64,000 bases of DNA from the NCBI GenBank assembly GCA_964485395.1, contig CAZAJF010000022.1:1-64000 (forward strand), read 5' to 3'. Positions 42,209-52,135 of this stretch are shown in pieces. The position numbers and the translations under genes are program-made. Every line of letters starts with the position of its first letter. The first letter of the stretch is position 1. The notes under the pieces were generated by a model. The model was not told where the DNA came from and did not search any database. It saw only the letters and a program-made list of their open reading frames with translations. The stretch comes from JANNSO01 sp964485395 (lineage in GTDB: Bacteria > Spirochaetota > Spirochaetia > Treponematales > UBA12059).

Positions 42209-43273
42209 TCAACGATCTTGCGCGCGCAGGTCTATGATTAATTTTTCGTGGATTTGCTTCATGAGTTGATAGATCGGAAGCGGATTGGACCATTGCGGCG
42301 CTTTCTGCAATCCTTGGGCGTCGCCGACGTTCAGGCTTTCCTGTCCGGCAAGCCGCGAGAGCGCCGCGAGCCTGTCGTCGGAAGCGGTCCGCGAGGCGGC
42401 CGGCTCGAAAAGAATCCTGCCCAGCAAGGCAAGCACGGGAATCATTTCAGCCACAGCCTCGTCCACGAGATCGAAGTAGCTTGCCGTGGAGTTTCGCTCG
42501 GGCTCGCAGGGAAAGCGCCACGGCTCGCGACTTGAATTGCCCCAATCTTCGGTTTGGGGAATTGCGCTGGGGTACAGCATGGCGATACTATGCGCTCCTT
42601 CGTCAAAGTACGCGAATCGGCGGGCGGTCATGGTAGGCGGGCGCGAGGGATCGGTGAGGGCAAAGATATGCGTCGTGTCCAAAAAGCCGTTTTTGATTCG
42701 CTCCTCAAGCTGGTCGTCGTTGCCCGCACGCTGCGGATAGGTTTCCCGAAGCGCGGATGCGATGGCCTGAACAAGCGCGGTATAGCTGTTTTCTTCGGGA
42801 ACCAGCAGTTTGGCTTGCTGAAAATCCGCGATTGTTGTGCCCGTGGTTTTTTCCCATACCAAGACGTCCAGAATGCGTTCCAAGAAAATATGGGCGCCTT
42901 TCAGGTGTTTCGTCTGGGGTTTGGAAGGGTCGAACCAGCCTGAGCGGTACACGATATACGGATGCGTTTTACGGTCCAATGCCGCATGCGTCGCGAAGCC
43001 CAGGAGAAATGCCGCGGATTCCGGGTTTGATGCTGCGTTGGGCAGGTTTTTGGCGAAGGCGGCGATAAAGGCGCCGAAAGAGCGCTTGTGCAGCAGTGAG
43101 CCATAGTAAATGGACAGCGGGCGCGTGCGCTGGTTGTGATAGAATATATCGGGGCCTTGGCAACCCAGCCCGAACCACGCGCCGTAGTCGGCGAGGATAG
43201 ACGCCTGTTTTTCGGGTAGCGCGCTTTTGAGGGCTTGGATTCCCGCGAGCAGGTGGGTCAGTTGGGATGCCAT
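42209..43273 (-). CDS. Zinc-dependent phospholipase C family protein
   Basis: 354 residues. The start MASQLTHLLAGIQALKSAL with the early His, GLGCQGPDIFYHN (metal-binding Asp and His) and LLGFATHAALDRKTHPYIVY (HxxxD, another zinc site) are the family pattern of bacterial phospholipase C/S1-P1-like zinc proteins, but without an export signal. Other family members are cytoplasmic or unexplored hydrolases, so the substrate is open. HxxxD is followed by THPYIVYRSGWFD. The gene is divergent from htrA and shares with it the region with a perfect palindrome (43319-43346). Confidence 0.85.
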   Translation of the reverse strand: MASQLTHLLAGIQALKSALPEKQASILADYGAWFGLGCQGPDIFYHNQRTRPLSIYYGSLLHKRSFGAFIAAFAKNLPNAASNPESAAFLLGFATHAALDRKTHPYIVYRSGWFDPSKPQTKHLKGAHIFLERILDVLVWEKTTGTTIADFQQAKLLVPEENSYTALVQAIASALRETYPQRAGNDDQLEERIKNGFLDTTHIFALTDPSRPPTMTARRFAYFDEGAHSIAMLYPSAIPQTEDWGNSSREPWRFPCEPERNSTASYFDLVDEAVAEMIPVLALLGRILFEPAASRTASDDRLAALSRLAGQESLNVGDAQGLQKAPQWSNPLPIYQLMKQIHEKLIIDLRAQDR

Positions 43274-43318
43274 GAATGCTATACTATGCTTTTTTTGCCA
43301 CTTTGTGTAAAAATTAGA

Positions 43319-43346
43319 AAATTCAATTCGTAAACGAATTGAATTT
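43319..43346. repeat. Perfect 12-bp inverted repeat between divergent genes
   Basis: Arms 43319-43330 (aaattcaattcg) and 43335-43346 (cgaattgaattt) around taaa. It lies between the starts of the phospholipase C-family gene and htrA, so it is not a terminator of either, and is a candidate operator. The same core occurs at 12609-12636 and 46192-46220. Confidence 0.75.
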
Positions 43347-43427
43347 CAACGCGCGATAGCTGTACTTTATTGCTATTACAGTAAGAATTTGCAGTCTTGA
43401 TAATTTACTGAAACTTTGGAGGTTTAT

Positions 43428-44663
43428 ATGCGCCTGTATTCGCGTTCGCAGCTTTTGGTAGTTTCCCTGGCTTCCATAATCATCGGGTTGCTGGTGGCCA
43501 TCGGCGTCGGCTTTATTCCATTGACCGGCGCTCCGGCCAAAAATGCGGCAGCCGTCCAGGATGCAAAAGCGAACCCTTCCGCCAGCCAATCCCAAGGTAA
43601 CGCGCCGCTCGTGCTTGCCGACTCCTTTATCGAGTTCAATCAGGATGAAAAAGAAAACATCGGCGTATACGAGCGCCTGAACGGTGGAGTCGTCAATATT
43701 ACCACGGAAATCGTGGCCATCAACTGGTTCCTGGAGCCGGTTCCCAAGGACGGCGGCTCGGGCTCGGGGTCCATCATCGATGAGCGCGGCTACGTTCTGA
43801 CCAACTACCATGTCGTCAAGGATGCCTACAAAATATTCATAAACATGGCGGACGGTACGCGTTTTGACGGCAAAGTCATAGGCTCGGATTCCGAGAACGA
43901 CCTCTCCATAGTGAAATTCGACCCGCCCAAGGGAATGAAGCTCACCGTCGTACCGTACGGCGACAGCGCAAACCTGAAAGTGGGCCAGAAGGTGATGGCT
44001 ATCGGCAATCCGTTCGGCCTCCAGGCGACGCTCACCATAGGAATCGTTTCCGGTCTCGGGCGTCCCGTGCAGCAGGACGCGCGCACGATTATTCGAGACA
44101 TGATACAGACCGACGCATCCATCAATCCCGGCAACTCGGGCGGGCCGCTCCTCAATTCGCACGGCGAGCTCATCGGCATCAATACCATGATCTACTCGCC
44201 CTCGGGCGGCTCGGTGGGCGTCGGGTTCGCCGTGCCCGTGAATACGGCCAAGCGCGTGGTGCCCGAGCTCATCAAGTACGGCATGGTCAAGCGCGGTTGG
44301 ATAGAGGCCGAGCTCGTGCAGCTGTTTCCCTCGCTGCTTGAATATATGAAGGAGAAGGGCAGCCCGCTCCCGGTCGAAAAAGGCATGCTGGTTTCGATTG
44401 CGCGCAAGGGCGGAAACGCCGACCGCGGAGGCATTCGGGGCGGCGCCAATTCCGTGCGCTACGGCCAGAGCATCTTCAACATAGGCGGCGACGTCATCGT
44501 TTCCGTGGACGGAATGGCCGTGTCGTCCATCGCCGACCTGTACTCCGCCCTCGAGGACAACAAGCCAGGGGAAACGATAAAAGTGGAATACTACCGAGGT
44601 AACAAGAAGATAATTACCGACGTTGCGCTATCCGACCGCGCGGAATACATGAAGACCAAGTAA
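43428..44663 (+). CDS. HtrA/DegP-type S1C serine protease with PDZ domain
   Basis: 411 residues. An N-terminal signal anchor (LLVVSLASIIIGLLVAIGVG) places it in the periplasm. The trypsin-like triad is His128 (LTNYHVVKDA), Asp158 (DSENDLSIVK) and Ser237 (INPGNSGGPLLN). One PDZ domain follows, about residues 290-400, with an insert ahead of it, and a carboxylate-binding GMLVSIARKGGNADRGGIRG loop. It degrades or refolds misfolded envelope proteins. ATG 43428 has GGAGG eight bases upstream. The frame also allows TTG 43416, which is part of the ribosome site. Confidence 0.95.
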   Translation: MRLYSRSQLLVVSLASIIIGLLVAIGVGFIPLTGAPAKNAAAVQDAKANPSASQSQGNAPLVLADSFIEFNQDEKENIGVYERLNGGVVNITTEIVAINWFLEPVPKDGGSGSGSIIDERGYVLTNYHVVKDAYKIFINMADGTRFDGKVIGSDSENDLSIVKFDPPKGMKLTVVPYGDSANLKVGQKVMAIGNPFGLQATLTIGIVSGLGRPVQQDARTIIRDMIQTDASINPGNSGGPLLNSHGELIGINTMIYSPSGGSVGVGFAVPVNTAKRVVPELIKYGMVKRGWIEAELVQLFPSLLEYMKEKGSPLPVEKGMLVSIARKGGNADRGGIRGGANSVRYGQSIFNIGGDVIVSVDGMAVSSIADLYSALEDNKPGETIKVEYYRGNKKIITDVALSDRAEYMKTK

Positions 44664-44668
44664 GAGCC

Positions 44669-45292
44669 TCAGCCTCCATGCTTGGCGGAGCGGACGATGG
44701 ACGCGAACCAGGCATGGACACGGTTATCCTCCGTAAGCTCCGGATGAAAGGCCGTCGCGACCATGTTGCCCTGCCTGCAGGCCACGGCCTCGCCGTAAAC
44801 CTCGGAAAGAACCTGTACGCCCTCGCCGACGCGGCAAATCCTCGGCGCGCGTATGAACACCATGGGAAACGCTTTTCCTTCCACGCCCGCCAGCCCGCCT
44901 TCGTAAATGAACGAGTGCAGCTGGCTTCCGTACGCGTTGCGATCCACGCTTATGTCCATGAGGGCGAGGTGGCGGCGGTCGTCGTTTACGAGTTCCTTGG
45001 CCAGGAGTATCATGCCGGCGCAGGTTCCCCAGACGGGCAAGCCGTCCAGGATGCGCGATCGAAGCAGGTCGGTCAGGCCGAAATCGTTTAAAAGCTTGCC
45101 CATCGCGGTGCTTTCTCCGCCGGGCAGGATTATTCCGTCCATGGCGGCAAGATCGGCCGCGCGGAGGAACGAGCTTGCGCGAACGCCGTCAAGCTGCGAC
45201 AGCATGGCCACATGTTCAACCACGCCGCCCTGGATTCCCAAGACTCCGATCCTTACCGTTTTCTCTTGGACAGGATTGTCCGTTCCGTGCAT
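44669..45292 (-). CDS. pdxT: Pyridoxal 5'-phosphate synthase glutaminase subunit PdxT
   Basis: 207 residues of the class I glutaminase fold: RIGVLGIQGGVVEHVAML, IILPGGESTAMGKLLNDFG, the nucleophile Cys91 in WGTCAGM, and the partner His/Glu in TAFHPELTED. It releases ammonia from glutamine and channels it into PdxS. The gene begins right behind pdxS (spacing 1 base), as in most bacteria, so the two make one message. About 15 additional N-terminal residues precede the usual start; ATG 45292 is the first in-frame start after the pdxS end. Confidence 0.97.
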   Translation of the reverse strand: MHGTDNPVQEKTVRIGVLGIQGGVVEHVAMLSQLDGVRASSFLRAADLAAMDGIILPGGESTAMGKLLNDFGLTDLLRSRILDGLPVWGTCAGMILLAKELVNDDRRHLALMDISVDRNAYGSQLHSFIYEGGLAGVEGKAFPMVFIRAPRICRVGEGVQVLSEVYGEAVACRQGNMVATAFHPELTEDNRVHAWFASIVRSAKHGG

Positions 45293-45293
45293 C

Positions 45294-46172
<879 letters not shown>

Positions 46173-46191
46173 GCTTTCCTCCTTAATAAGA

Positions 46192-46268
46192 AGATTCAAT
46201 TTGCGTTGCGAATTGAATCTGAATTGTGTACACTGAAGAAGATTTGCTCGCTTGGTGAGTGAATCTTC
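46192..46268. repeat. Two palindromes between pdxS and pdxR
   Basis: The first, arms 46192-46203 (agattcaatttg) and 46209-46220 (cgaattgaatct), has one mismatch and shares its core with the palindrome at 43319. The second, arms 46238-46250 and 46256-46268 (gaagatttgctcg with tgagtgaatcttc), has three mismatches. The first lies close to the pdxS start codon (46172) and may overlap its promoter. Confidence 0.65.
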
Positions 46269-46306
46269 AATTTTGGATGCCTGTTGTGTACCGCATCCTG
46301 TTCTTA

Positions 46307-46327
46307 TAACTGTATCGCTAACTGTAT
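46307..46327. promoter_or_regulatory. Direct repeat, probable PdxR binding site
   Basis: Two copies of taactgtat with 12-base spacing (46307-46315 and 46319-46327) directly before the ribosome site and start of pdxR. MocR-type regulators such as PdxR usually bind direct repeats between their gene and the divergent pdx operon. Binding itself cannot be told from sequence. Confidence 0.5.
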
Positions 46328-46347
46328 TATAAAGTCAAGGAGCAACT

Positions 46348-47763
46348 GTGTCGCTTGTGATTCGGCTTTTTCAAGATGATGACAGCCCCCTGTATGTCCA
46401 ACTTGCCGACAATGTTCGTTCCGCCATAAGCGAGGGCGAGTATCGTCCAGGCGATAAACTGCCTTCCGTGCGCAAGCTTGCGGATGACCTGGACTTGAAT
46501 CCGGCAACCGTGGTGTCCGCGTATCGCATCCTCGTAAAGGAAGGCGTCGCGCAAAGCCGTCAAGGTTCCGGCGTGTATGTTTCGGAAGATTGCGCCTTGA
46601 ATTCAGTAACCTCGACCCATAATGGAAGCGATGCCCCCGTTCCTGAATTTTCCTCCGCCTTGCTGGATTTCGCGGCCAATGCCCCCAACAGGGAGCTGTT
46701 TCCCCTTGAAGACGTAAAACGATTCCTTATAGAAGCCGTGGACATAGACGGCGGCCGGGCTTTCGAGTACCAGGACGCGACTGGCTATCAGCCGCTGCGC
46801 TTGGCCTTGGCCGACCGTTTGTCAACGCAGCGACGAGTCGGGCTGGACGCGGACGACGTGCATATCGTGTCGGGAGCGCAACAGGGTTTGGACCTGGTGG
46901 CGCGCGTGCTCTTGCGGAACGGCGATTGCGCCGTGGTGGAGTCGCCGGGCTACCGTGGCGTGCGCGACGTTTTCCTGGCTATCGGAGCCAAAGTGGAGGC
47001 GCTGCCCGTGCTTGAGGACGGGATGGACCTGGACGCCCTGGAAGCGGTTGCCAAAACCAAGCCGCTGCGCCTTGTGTACGTGAATCCGTCGTTTCAAAAC
47101 CCTACGGGTATGTGCTGGTCGCAGGAAAAAAAACAGCGACTGGCGACTATGGCGGCGCATTACGGCTTTTTCGTCATCGAGGACGACCTGTGCTCCGATC
47201 TTGCGTACGACGGCAAGCCGTTGCTTCCGGTAAAGTCGCTGGACCGGGCGGACAGGATTTTTTACGTCAAGAGCTTTTCCAAGTCGCTGATGCCGGGGCT
47301 CCGCATCGCGTGCCTTGAGGCGCCTCCGGTTTTTCGCGACAGGCTCGAGTCCGCGAAGCGGGCGGTGGATCTGTCGTCCAACGGCCTCATGCAGCGCGTG
47401 CTTGAGCGCTTTATCGCGACATCCCGCTACGACGAGCATGCGGCAAAACTGCGCGGGTATTACCACAGCGCCATGCTTCGGTGTACCCGAAGCCTAGAGG
47501 CGTACCGCGCCTGCGGGATAGATTGGGTAGAACCCAAAGGCGGCATTAATTTGTGGCTGAGGCTGCCAGCCCAACTTTCGGGTACGCGGATCGCGAAGCT
47601 TGCGCGGCAAAAAGCGCTTTCGCTGATGCCGGAGATTTTCTTCAGGCAGGAAGCCCACCCCAAGGAGGATTCGCACCTGCGAATCAGTTTCGGCTCGGTA
47701 CCCGCCGCGGAAATAGCGCGCGGCATGGAAATAATCGGTTCGTGCATCAAGGAGTCAATATGA
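46348..47763 (+). CDS. pdxR: PdxR-type MocR/GntR regulator with aminotransferase domain
   Basis: 471 residues. A winged helix-turn-helix of the GntR type at about 12-78 (PLYVQLADNVRSAISEGEYR, LPSVRKLADDLDLNPATVVS) is followed by an inactive-type aspartate aminotransferase fold from about 105: HIVSGAQQGLDLVARVL and the PLP Lys312 in VKSFSKSLMPGLRI. PLP would act as effector, so the protein senses the product of the divergent pdxST operon. GTG 46348 has AAGGAG eight bases upstream. Its stop overlaps the uvrB start by four bases (ATGA), which couples pdxR to DNA repair only by position. Confidence 0.92.
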   Translation: MSLVIRLFQDDDSPLYVQLADNVRSAISEGEYRPGDKLPSVRKLADDLDLNPATVVSAYRILVKEGVAQSRQGSGVYVSEDCALNSVTSTHNGSDAPVPEFSSALLDFAANAPNRELFPLEDVKRFLIEAVDIDGGRAFEYQDATGYQPLRLALADRLSTQRRVGLDADDVHIVSGAQQGLDLVARVLLRNGDCAVVESPGYRGVRDVFLAIGAKVEALPVLEDGMDLDALEAVAKTKPLRLVYVNPSFQNPTGMCWSQEKKQRLATMAAHYGFFVIEDDLCSDLAYDGKPLLPVKSLDRADRIFYVKSFSKSLMPGLRIACLEAPPVFRDRLESAKRAVDLSSNGLMQRVLERFIATSRYDEHAAKLRGYYHSAMLRCTRSLEAYRACGIDWVEPKGGINLWLRLPAQLSGTRIAKLARQKALSLMPEIFFRQEAHPKEDSHLRISFGSVPAAEIARGMEIIGSCIKESI

Positions 47764-49748
47764 AGGCGTTCAAGGTAGTGGCCCCGTTCCAGCCTTCGGG
47801 TGACCAGCCCGAGGCCATCGAGGCGTTGGCGAACGGCATAAAGGGCGGCGACCGGTTCCAGGTGCTGCGGGGCGTGACGGGCTCGGGCAAGACTTTCACA
47901 ATGGCCAAGATCATAGAGTCGGTCCAGAAGCCTACGTTAATAATAAGTCACAACAAGACGCTGTCGGCGCAGCTGTTCCGCGAGTTCAAGGATTTCTTCC
48001 CGGACAACGCCGTGGAATACTTCGTGTCTTACTACGATTATTACCAGCCCGAAGCCTACGTGCCCACGCGCGACCTGTACATAGAGAAGGACGCGGACAT
48101 CAACGTGGAGATCGAGCGGCTGCGGCTGTCCGCCACGCGCAGCCTCATGGAGCGCAGCGACGTCATCATCATAGCCACGGTGTCATGTATATACGGCCTT
48201 GCCACGCCTGAAATCTACCGCGAGATGAAAACCGAGGCGCGGGTGGGCCAGAGCCTGGATCCCGAGAAGATGAAGCGCGAGCTCATCTCGCTGCAGTACG
48301 AGCGCAACGACGCCGTGCTGGAGCGCAGCCGATTCCGCGTGCGGGGCGACGTGCTGGAAGTGTACCCGGCGTACGCCAAGGAAGCGTACCGCATAGAGTT
48401 CGACTTCGAGACGGTGGAGCGCATCCGGCGCTTCGATCCGGTGTCGGGCCAGGTGCTCGAGGAGCTGGACGCGGCCGTGATCTACCCGGCCAAGCAGTTC
48501 GTCATGCCCGAGAGCATGGTGCAGAGCGCGCTCGTGGGCATCAAGGAAGAGCTTGCTGAACGCTACGAGGAATTATCCAAGGCCGGAAAGATAGTCGAGG
48601 CGCAGCGCCTGAAGACGCGCGTGGAGTACGACCTCGAGCTGCTGGAGGAAATGGGACACTGCCCGGGCATAGAGAATTACTCGGGGCCGCTCTCGGGCAG
48701 GCAGCGGGGCCAGCGCCCGTCGGTGCTGCTCGACTATTTTCCGGATGATTTCCTGACCATAATCGACGAGTCGCATGTAAGCCTGCCTCAGATCGGGGCC
48801 ATGTACGCGGGCGACCGCTCGCGCAAGCAGAACCTCGTGGATTACGGCTTTCGACTGCCGTCGGCCATGGACAATCGGCCGCTCAAGTTCGAGGAATTCG
48901 AGACGCTCACCAAGCAGGTGCTCTACGTCTCGGCCACGCCGCGCGAGCTGGAGCTCGGTAAATCCGTGCGCGTGGTGGATCAGCTCATTCGCCCCACCGG
49001 CCTCGTGGACCCCGAGATCATCATCCGGCCCAGCGAAGGCCAGATGGAGGACATCTACGCCGAGATACGCAAGCGCATCGCGTTGGACGAGCGCTGCCTC
49101 ATCCTTACGCTTACCAAGCGCATGGCCGAGGAGCTCACCGAGTACCTTTCCTCGCTGTCCCTCAAGGTGCGCTACATACACAGCGAGGTGGAGACCATCG
49201 AGCGCGTGGAGATTCTCAAGCAGCTGCGCCAGGGCGATTACGACGTGCTCGTGGGAATCAACCTGCTGCGCGAGGGAATCGATTTGCCCGAGGTGTCGTT
49301 CATAGCCATCCTGGACGCGGACAAGATCGGCTTCCTGCGTTCGGCGACGAGCCTCATCCAGATCATCGGGCGGGCCGCCCGAAACGCCGCGGGCAGCGTG
49401 GTGATGTACGCCGACCGCATGTCCGACGCCATGGTCACGGCCATCGGGGAAACCGAGCGGCGGAGGGCCAGGCAGATCGCCTATAACCAGGCTCACGGGA
49501 TAACGCCCACCACTATAAAAAAAGCGGTGCAGGACATACTTCAGCGCCACAAGGAAGAAGAACTGTTCACCGCCGAGACAGAGCTTGAGACCATCAAGGG
49601 CGCCTACAACCTCATGGTGCCCGAGCAGAAAAAAGCGTTGGTCAAGCGGCTGGAGCGCGAGATGCTGGAAAAAGCGAAGAACCTGGAATTCGAGGCGGCA
49701 GCGCTGCTGCGTGACGAGATAGAGCGTATAAAAAAAGGAGAAAACTAA
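47760..49748 (+). CDS. uvrB: Excinuclease ABC subunit B (UvrB)
   Basis: 662 residues, as in most bacteria. Walker A is RGVTGSGKTFTMAK; the beta-hairpin is near SYYDYYQPEAYVPTRDLYIE; Walker B is IIDESHVSLPQI; helicase motifs V/VI are NLLREGIDLPE and QIIGRAARNAAG. The C-terminal UVR motif (LEREMLEKAKNLEFEAAALL) binds UvrC. It verifies lesions in nucleotide excision repair in the cytoplasm. ATG 47760 overlaps the stop of pdxR. The frame is open further upstream (47553), which is a shadow of pdxR. The gene is followed four bases later by uxuA. A long antisense frame (48573-50018) is an artefact. Confidence 0.98.
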   Translation: MKAFKVVAPFQPSGDQPEAIEALANGIKGGDRFQVLRGVTGSGKTFTMAKIIESVQKPTLIISHNKTLSAQLFREFKDFFPDNAVEYFVSYYDYYQPEAYVPTRDLYIEKDADINVEIERLRLSATRSLMERSDVIIIATVSCIYGLATPEIYREMKTEARVGQSLDPEKMKRELISLQYERNDAVLERSRFRVRGDVLEVYPAYAKEAYRIEFDFETVERIRRFDPVSGQVLEELDAAVIYPAKQFVMPESMVQSALVGIKEELAERYEELSKAGKIVEAQRLKTRVEYDLELLEEMGHCPGIENYSGPLSGRQRGQRPSVLLDYFPDDFLTIIDESHVSLPQIGAMYAGDRSRKQNLVDYGFRLPSAMDNRPLKFEEFETLTKQVLYVSATPRELELGKSVRVVDQLIRPTGLVDPEIIIRPSEGQMEDIYAEIRKRIALDERCLILTLTKRMAEELTEYLSSLSLKVRYIHSEVETIERVEILKQLRQGDYDVLVGINLLREGIDLPEVSFIAILDADKIGFLRSATSLIQIIGRAARNAAGSVVMYADRMSDAMVTAIGETERRRARQIAYNQAHGITPTTIKKAVQDILQRHKEEELFTAETELETIKGAYNLMVPEQKKALVKRLEREMLEKAKNLEFEAAALLRDEIERIKKGEN

Positions 49749-49752
49749 AATT

Positions 49753-50856
49753 ATGAAGCACGAACGGGGCATGCACCTTACCTTCAGATGGTACGCGGAT
49801 ACCGACTCGATTCCGCTCAGGCACATTCGGCAGATTCCCGGCATGCGCGGCATCGTTTCCGCGCTGTACGACCTAGCTCCCGGCGCGGTCTGGCCAACCG
49901 CCAGGCTGCTCGCCCAAAGAAAACAGGTAGAGGACGCCGGCCTCGAATTCCGCGTCGTGGAATCCATTCCCGTCGCGGAGTCAATCAAGCTCGGAAACCC
50001 CGACCGCGACCGCGACATAGACGCCTGGATTCAGAGCCTTAGATCGGTGGCAGCCGCGCTTAATCCGGCTTCCGCGACGACGGGTTCCGAGGAACCTGTC
50101 GTCGTTACCTATAACTTCATGCCGGTGTTCGACTGGACCCGGAGCGACTTGGCCCGACCGCTGCCCGACGGTTCCACCGTTTTGGCCTACGACGCGGCCA
50201 CGGTGGCCAGGATGGATCCGCTGGACGGCGAACTTTCGCTGCCCGGCTGGCTTGCCCGCTACTCAAAAGAGGAAATGTACAAATTGCTCTCGGCCTACCG
50301 CGAAATGCCCGCAGAGAGCGTATACCAGAACCTGCTCTATTTTCTGCGGGCGGCAGCGCCCGAGGCAGAATCCCTGGGCGTGAGGCTGGCTCTGCATCCG
50401 GACGACCCGCCCTGGCCGATTTTCGGCATCCCGCGCGTCATGACCTGCCCGGAATCGCTCCGAAGGCTCTTCGCCGACGTTTCCTCGAAGGCGAACGGCC
50501 TGTGCCTCTGCTCGGGCAGCTTCGGCGCCCTCCCGGAAAACGACGTTCCGGCCATGGCGGGCGAGTTCGGCGACAGGGTTGCCTTCGCCCACTTGCGTAA
50601 TATAAAAATAACAGGGGAGAGGAGCTTCGAGGAATGCGCCCACCTTTCGGACGCCGGGAGCCTGGACATGGGAGCCATCGTGGACGCCCTCGTGCGGGTG
50701 GGCTACAACGGACCCGTAAGGCCGGACCACGGCCGCATGATTTGGAACGAGAAAGGCAAGCCCGGCTACGGTCTCTATGACAGGGCCTTGGGCGCCGCGT
50801 ACATAAACGGCCTCGTCGAACAATCCAAGAAGCACGCGGGACGGCCCGTCGGCTAA
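49753..50856 (+). CDS. uxuA: Mannonate dehydratase UxuA
   Basis: 367 residues. It dehydrates D-mannonate to 2-keto-3-deoxygluconate in glucuronate breakdown. MHLTFRWYADTDSIPLRHIR at the start, LGVRLALHPDDPPWPIFGIP and LCLCSGSFGAL, HLRNIKITGERSFEECAHLS and RPDHGRMIW are the standard UxuA segments; the Cys and His residues are the metal ligands. The Shine-Dalgarno AAAGGAG lies over the end of uvrB and ATG 49753 follows the uvrB stop by four bases, so the two are cotranscribed. No other hexuronate genes lie nearby. The stop overlaps the converging MBL gene by four bases. Confidence 0.97.
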   Translation: MKHERGMHLTFRWYADTDSIPLRHIRQIPGMRGIVSALYDLAPGAVWPTARLLAQRKQVEDAGLEFRVVESIPVAESIKLGNPDRDRDIDAWIQSLRSVAAALNPASATTGSEEPVVVTYNFMPVFDWTRSDLARPLPDGSTVLAYDAATVARMDPLDGELSLPGWLARYSKEEMYKLLSAYREMPAESVYQNLLYFLRAAAPEAESLGVRLALHPDDPPWPIFGIPRVMTCPESLRRLFADVSSKANGLCLCSGSFGALPENDVPAMAGEFGDRVAFAHLRNIKITGERSFEECAHLSDAGSLDMGAIVDALVRVGYNGPVRPDHGRMIWNEKGKPGYGLYDRALGAAYINGLVEQSKKHAGRPVG

Positions 50857-51794
50857 GTTGAGCAACCGGCGAGCATGGCGTGGATCATGGTGCGGGTCTC
50901 GTGCGGGTCGGCGGAAGGGGAGCGCTCGCTGGCCAGCGCGAACAGCGCCGATCGGTCGCGTTCCCCCGCCATGCACGCGGACGCGACCGTCAGGAGCGAC
51001 GCGTACCCCGCGAGGAATTGCATGCGGCTTTGCGGCTCTTCGTGGCCCTCCACGACGATATGGGCCGCCATCGAGTTAATTTTATTGAACAGAGCGATTA
51101 CCTTCCGGGGCGTGTATCGCGGCGGTTTCGCGTAATAATCGGGATGGCAAACATCTCCCAGGAACAAGGTTCCGGTTGTTGAGTCGAGGATCGCAAGGCA
51201 GTCGTCGCTGTGGTCTGAATCCATGTGCGCGATCTCCACGCTGCGGTTGCCCAGATCGACGCTTTGCCCGTCGCCTATGGCGAAAGCGGGTATACCGATG
51301 CGGATCGCTTCGCCTTCCCTGTATTCCGCGAGCATCATGTCCCGCGTAAAGGCAAGCTCCTGCCCCGCGAGCACGCGGTTGTTTAAGGCGTCAGCCGTCC
51401 ATTCCATGCGCCCGAGGGCGGCTAAATGCCCGATGCAGCGTTGGTGCGCATACGAGGGAATATCGAGTTCTGGCAGGCCAAAGCTGTGATCCCAATGCCA
51501 GTGGGTAAGGCAGACGACAGTAGGTTTTTTACCCGTTTGCCTGTGCAGTTCGGCGACAAAGGAATTCGCATGCGCAGGCGATGCGCCGGCATCAATCATG
51601 AGCGTTTCGCTGTCGCCGATTATGGCTCCCAGCGCGGGACGGTCGCTCAAGGGGTCGGAATACGAGACGAGCACACCCTCGGCGATCTGCTCAAGGCGGA
51701 TGGGGGTCTTATTTTTTCTGGGAGGTTTACGAACGACCATGACTATCCCCGCGACGCCGGCAGCCGGCTCCGAAAGGCAGCCGGCCGTATCCAT
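50853..51794 (-). CDS. Metallo-beta-lactamase fold hydrolase
   Basis: 313 residues. The zinc motif is LTHWHWDHSFGLPELD (HxHxDH); another His in MDSDHSDDCLAILD and FLGDVCHPDYYAKP supplies the bridging Asp, with a last His in VVEGHEEP. These suit an MBL hydrolase of the glyoxalase II/lactonase-like group; the substrate cannot be read. ATG 51794 and MVVRKPPRKN at 51740 are both possible starts; neither has a strong ribosome site, and the stretch before 51740 is not conserved in character. The gene converges with uxuA and overlaps it by four bases. Confidence 0.85.
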   Translation of the reverse strand: MDTAGCLSEPAAGVAGIVMVVRKPPRKNKTPIRLEQIAEGVLVSYSDPLSDRPALGAIIGDSETLMIDAGASPAHANSFVAELHRQTGKKPTVVCLTHWHWDHSFGLPELDIPSYAHQRCIGHLAALGRMEWTADALNNRVLAGQELAFTRDMMLAEYREGEAIRIGIPAFAIGDGQSVDLGNRSVEIAHMDSDHSDDCLAILDSTTGTLFLGDVCHPDYYAKPPRYTPRKVIALFNKINSMAAHIVVEGHEEPQSRMQFLAGYASLLTVASACMAGERDRSALFALASERSPSADPHETRTMIHAMLAGCST

Positions 51795-51811
51795 GAATTA
51801 TTCTATGTGCG

Positions 51812-51994
51812 TTAATCTTTTGATTCGTTGACTTCGGCGGCCGCGGCGTTCTTCTTGACGCTTTCTATGCCGTTAAAGCACGCATCCTTGGATTCATAAG
51901 CTTCCGATACCGCGATAATCTCGCCATTGCCGGCTTTCAGCCTGAAACGGAATTTTCCCGCCTTGTCTTTATACCATTCGAATTTTCCCGCCAT
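51812..51994 (-). CDS. DUF1508/YegP-like mini-protein
   Basis: 60 residues, beginning MAGKFEWYKDKAGKFRFRLK and AGNGEIIAVSEAYESKDACF, which is the DUF1508 half-repeat (F-E-x-Y-K-D-x-x-G-x-Y/F-R-F-R-L-x-A-x-N-G-x-I/V-I-x-x-S). YegP has two such units; this protein has one and ends in a Lys/Ala/Glu-rich tail. ATG 51994 has AAGGAGG seven bases upstream. Its cellular role is not known. Its stop lies just before the end of the MBL start region, so both may be transcribed together. Confidence 0.88.
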   Translation of the reverse strand: MAGKFEWYKDKAGKFRFRLKAGNGEIIAVSEAYESKDACFNGIESVKKNAAAAEVNESKD

Positions 51995-52135
51995 ACGATC
52001 CTCCTTGCATGATTTTCTACGGATTCATATCCGCATTTCAAAAAAGATACGCTTTTTTTTTAAAGAACGCAAGCAATCCGTAAATATTTCACGTAGGCGG
52101 TATGTCGGTACTACGGCTATTCAAGGAGTGTCAGC

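Noticed and set aside
48573..50018. Minus-strand frame of 481 codons opposite uvrB
   Set aside because: uvrB is certain on the plus strand. The antisense protein is rich in His, Gly, Arg and Leu as expected from GC-rich codon shadows and has no motif.
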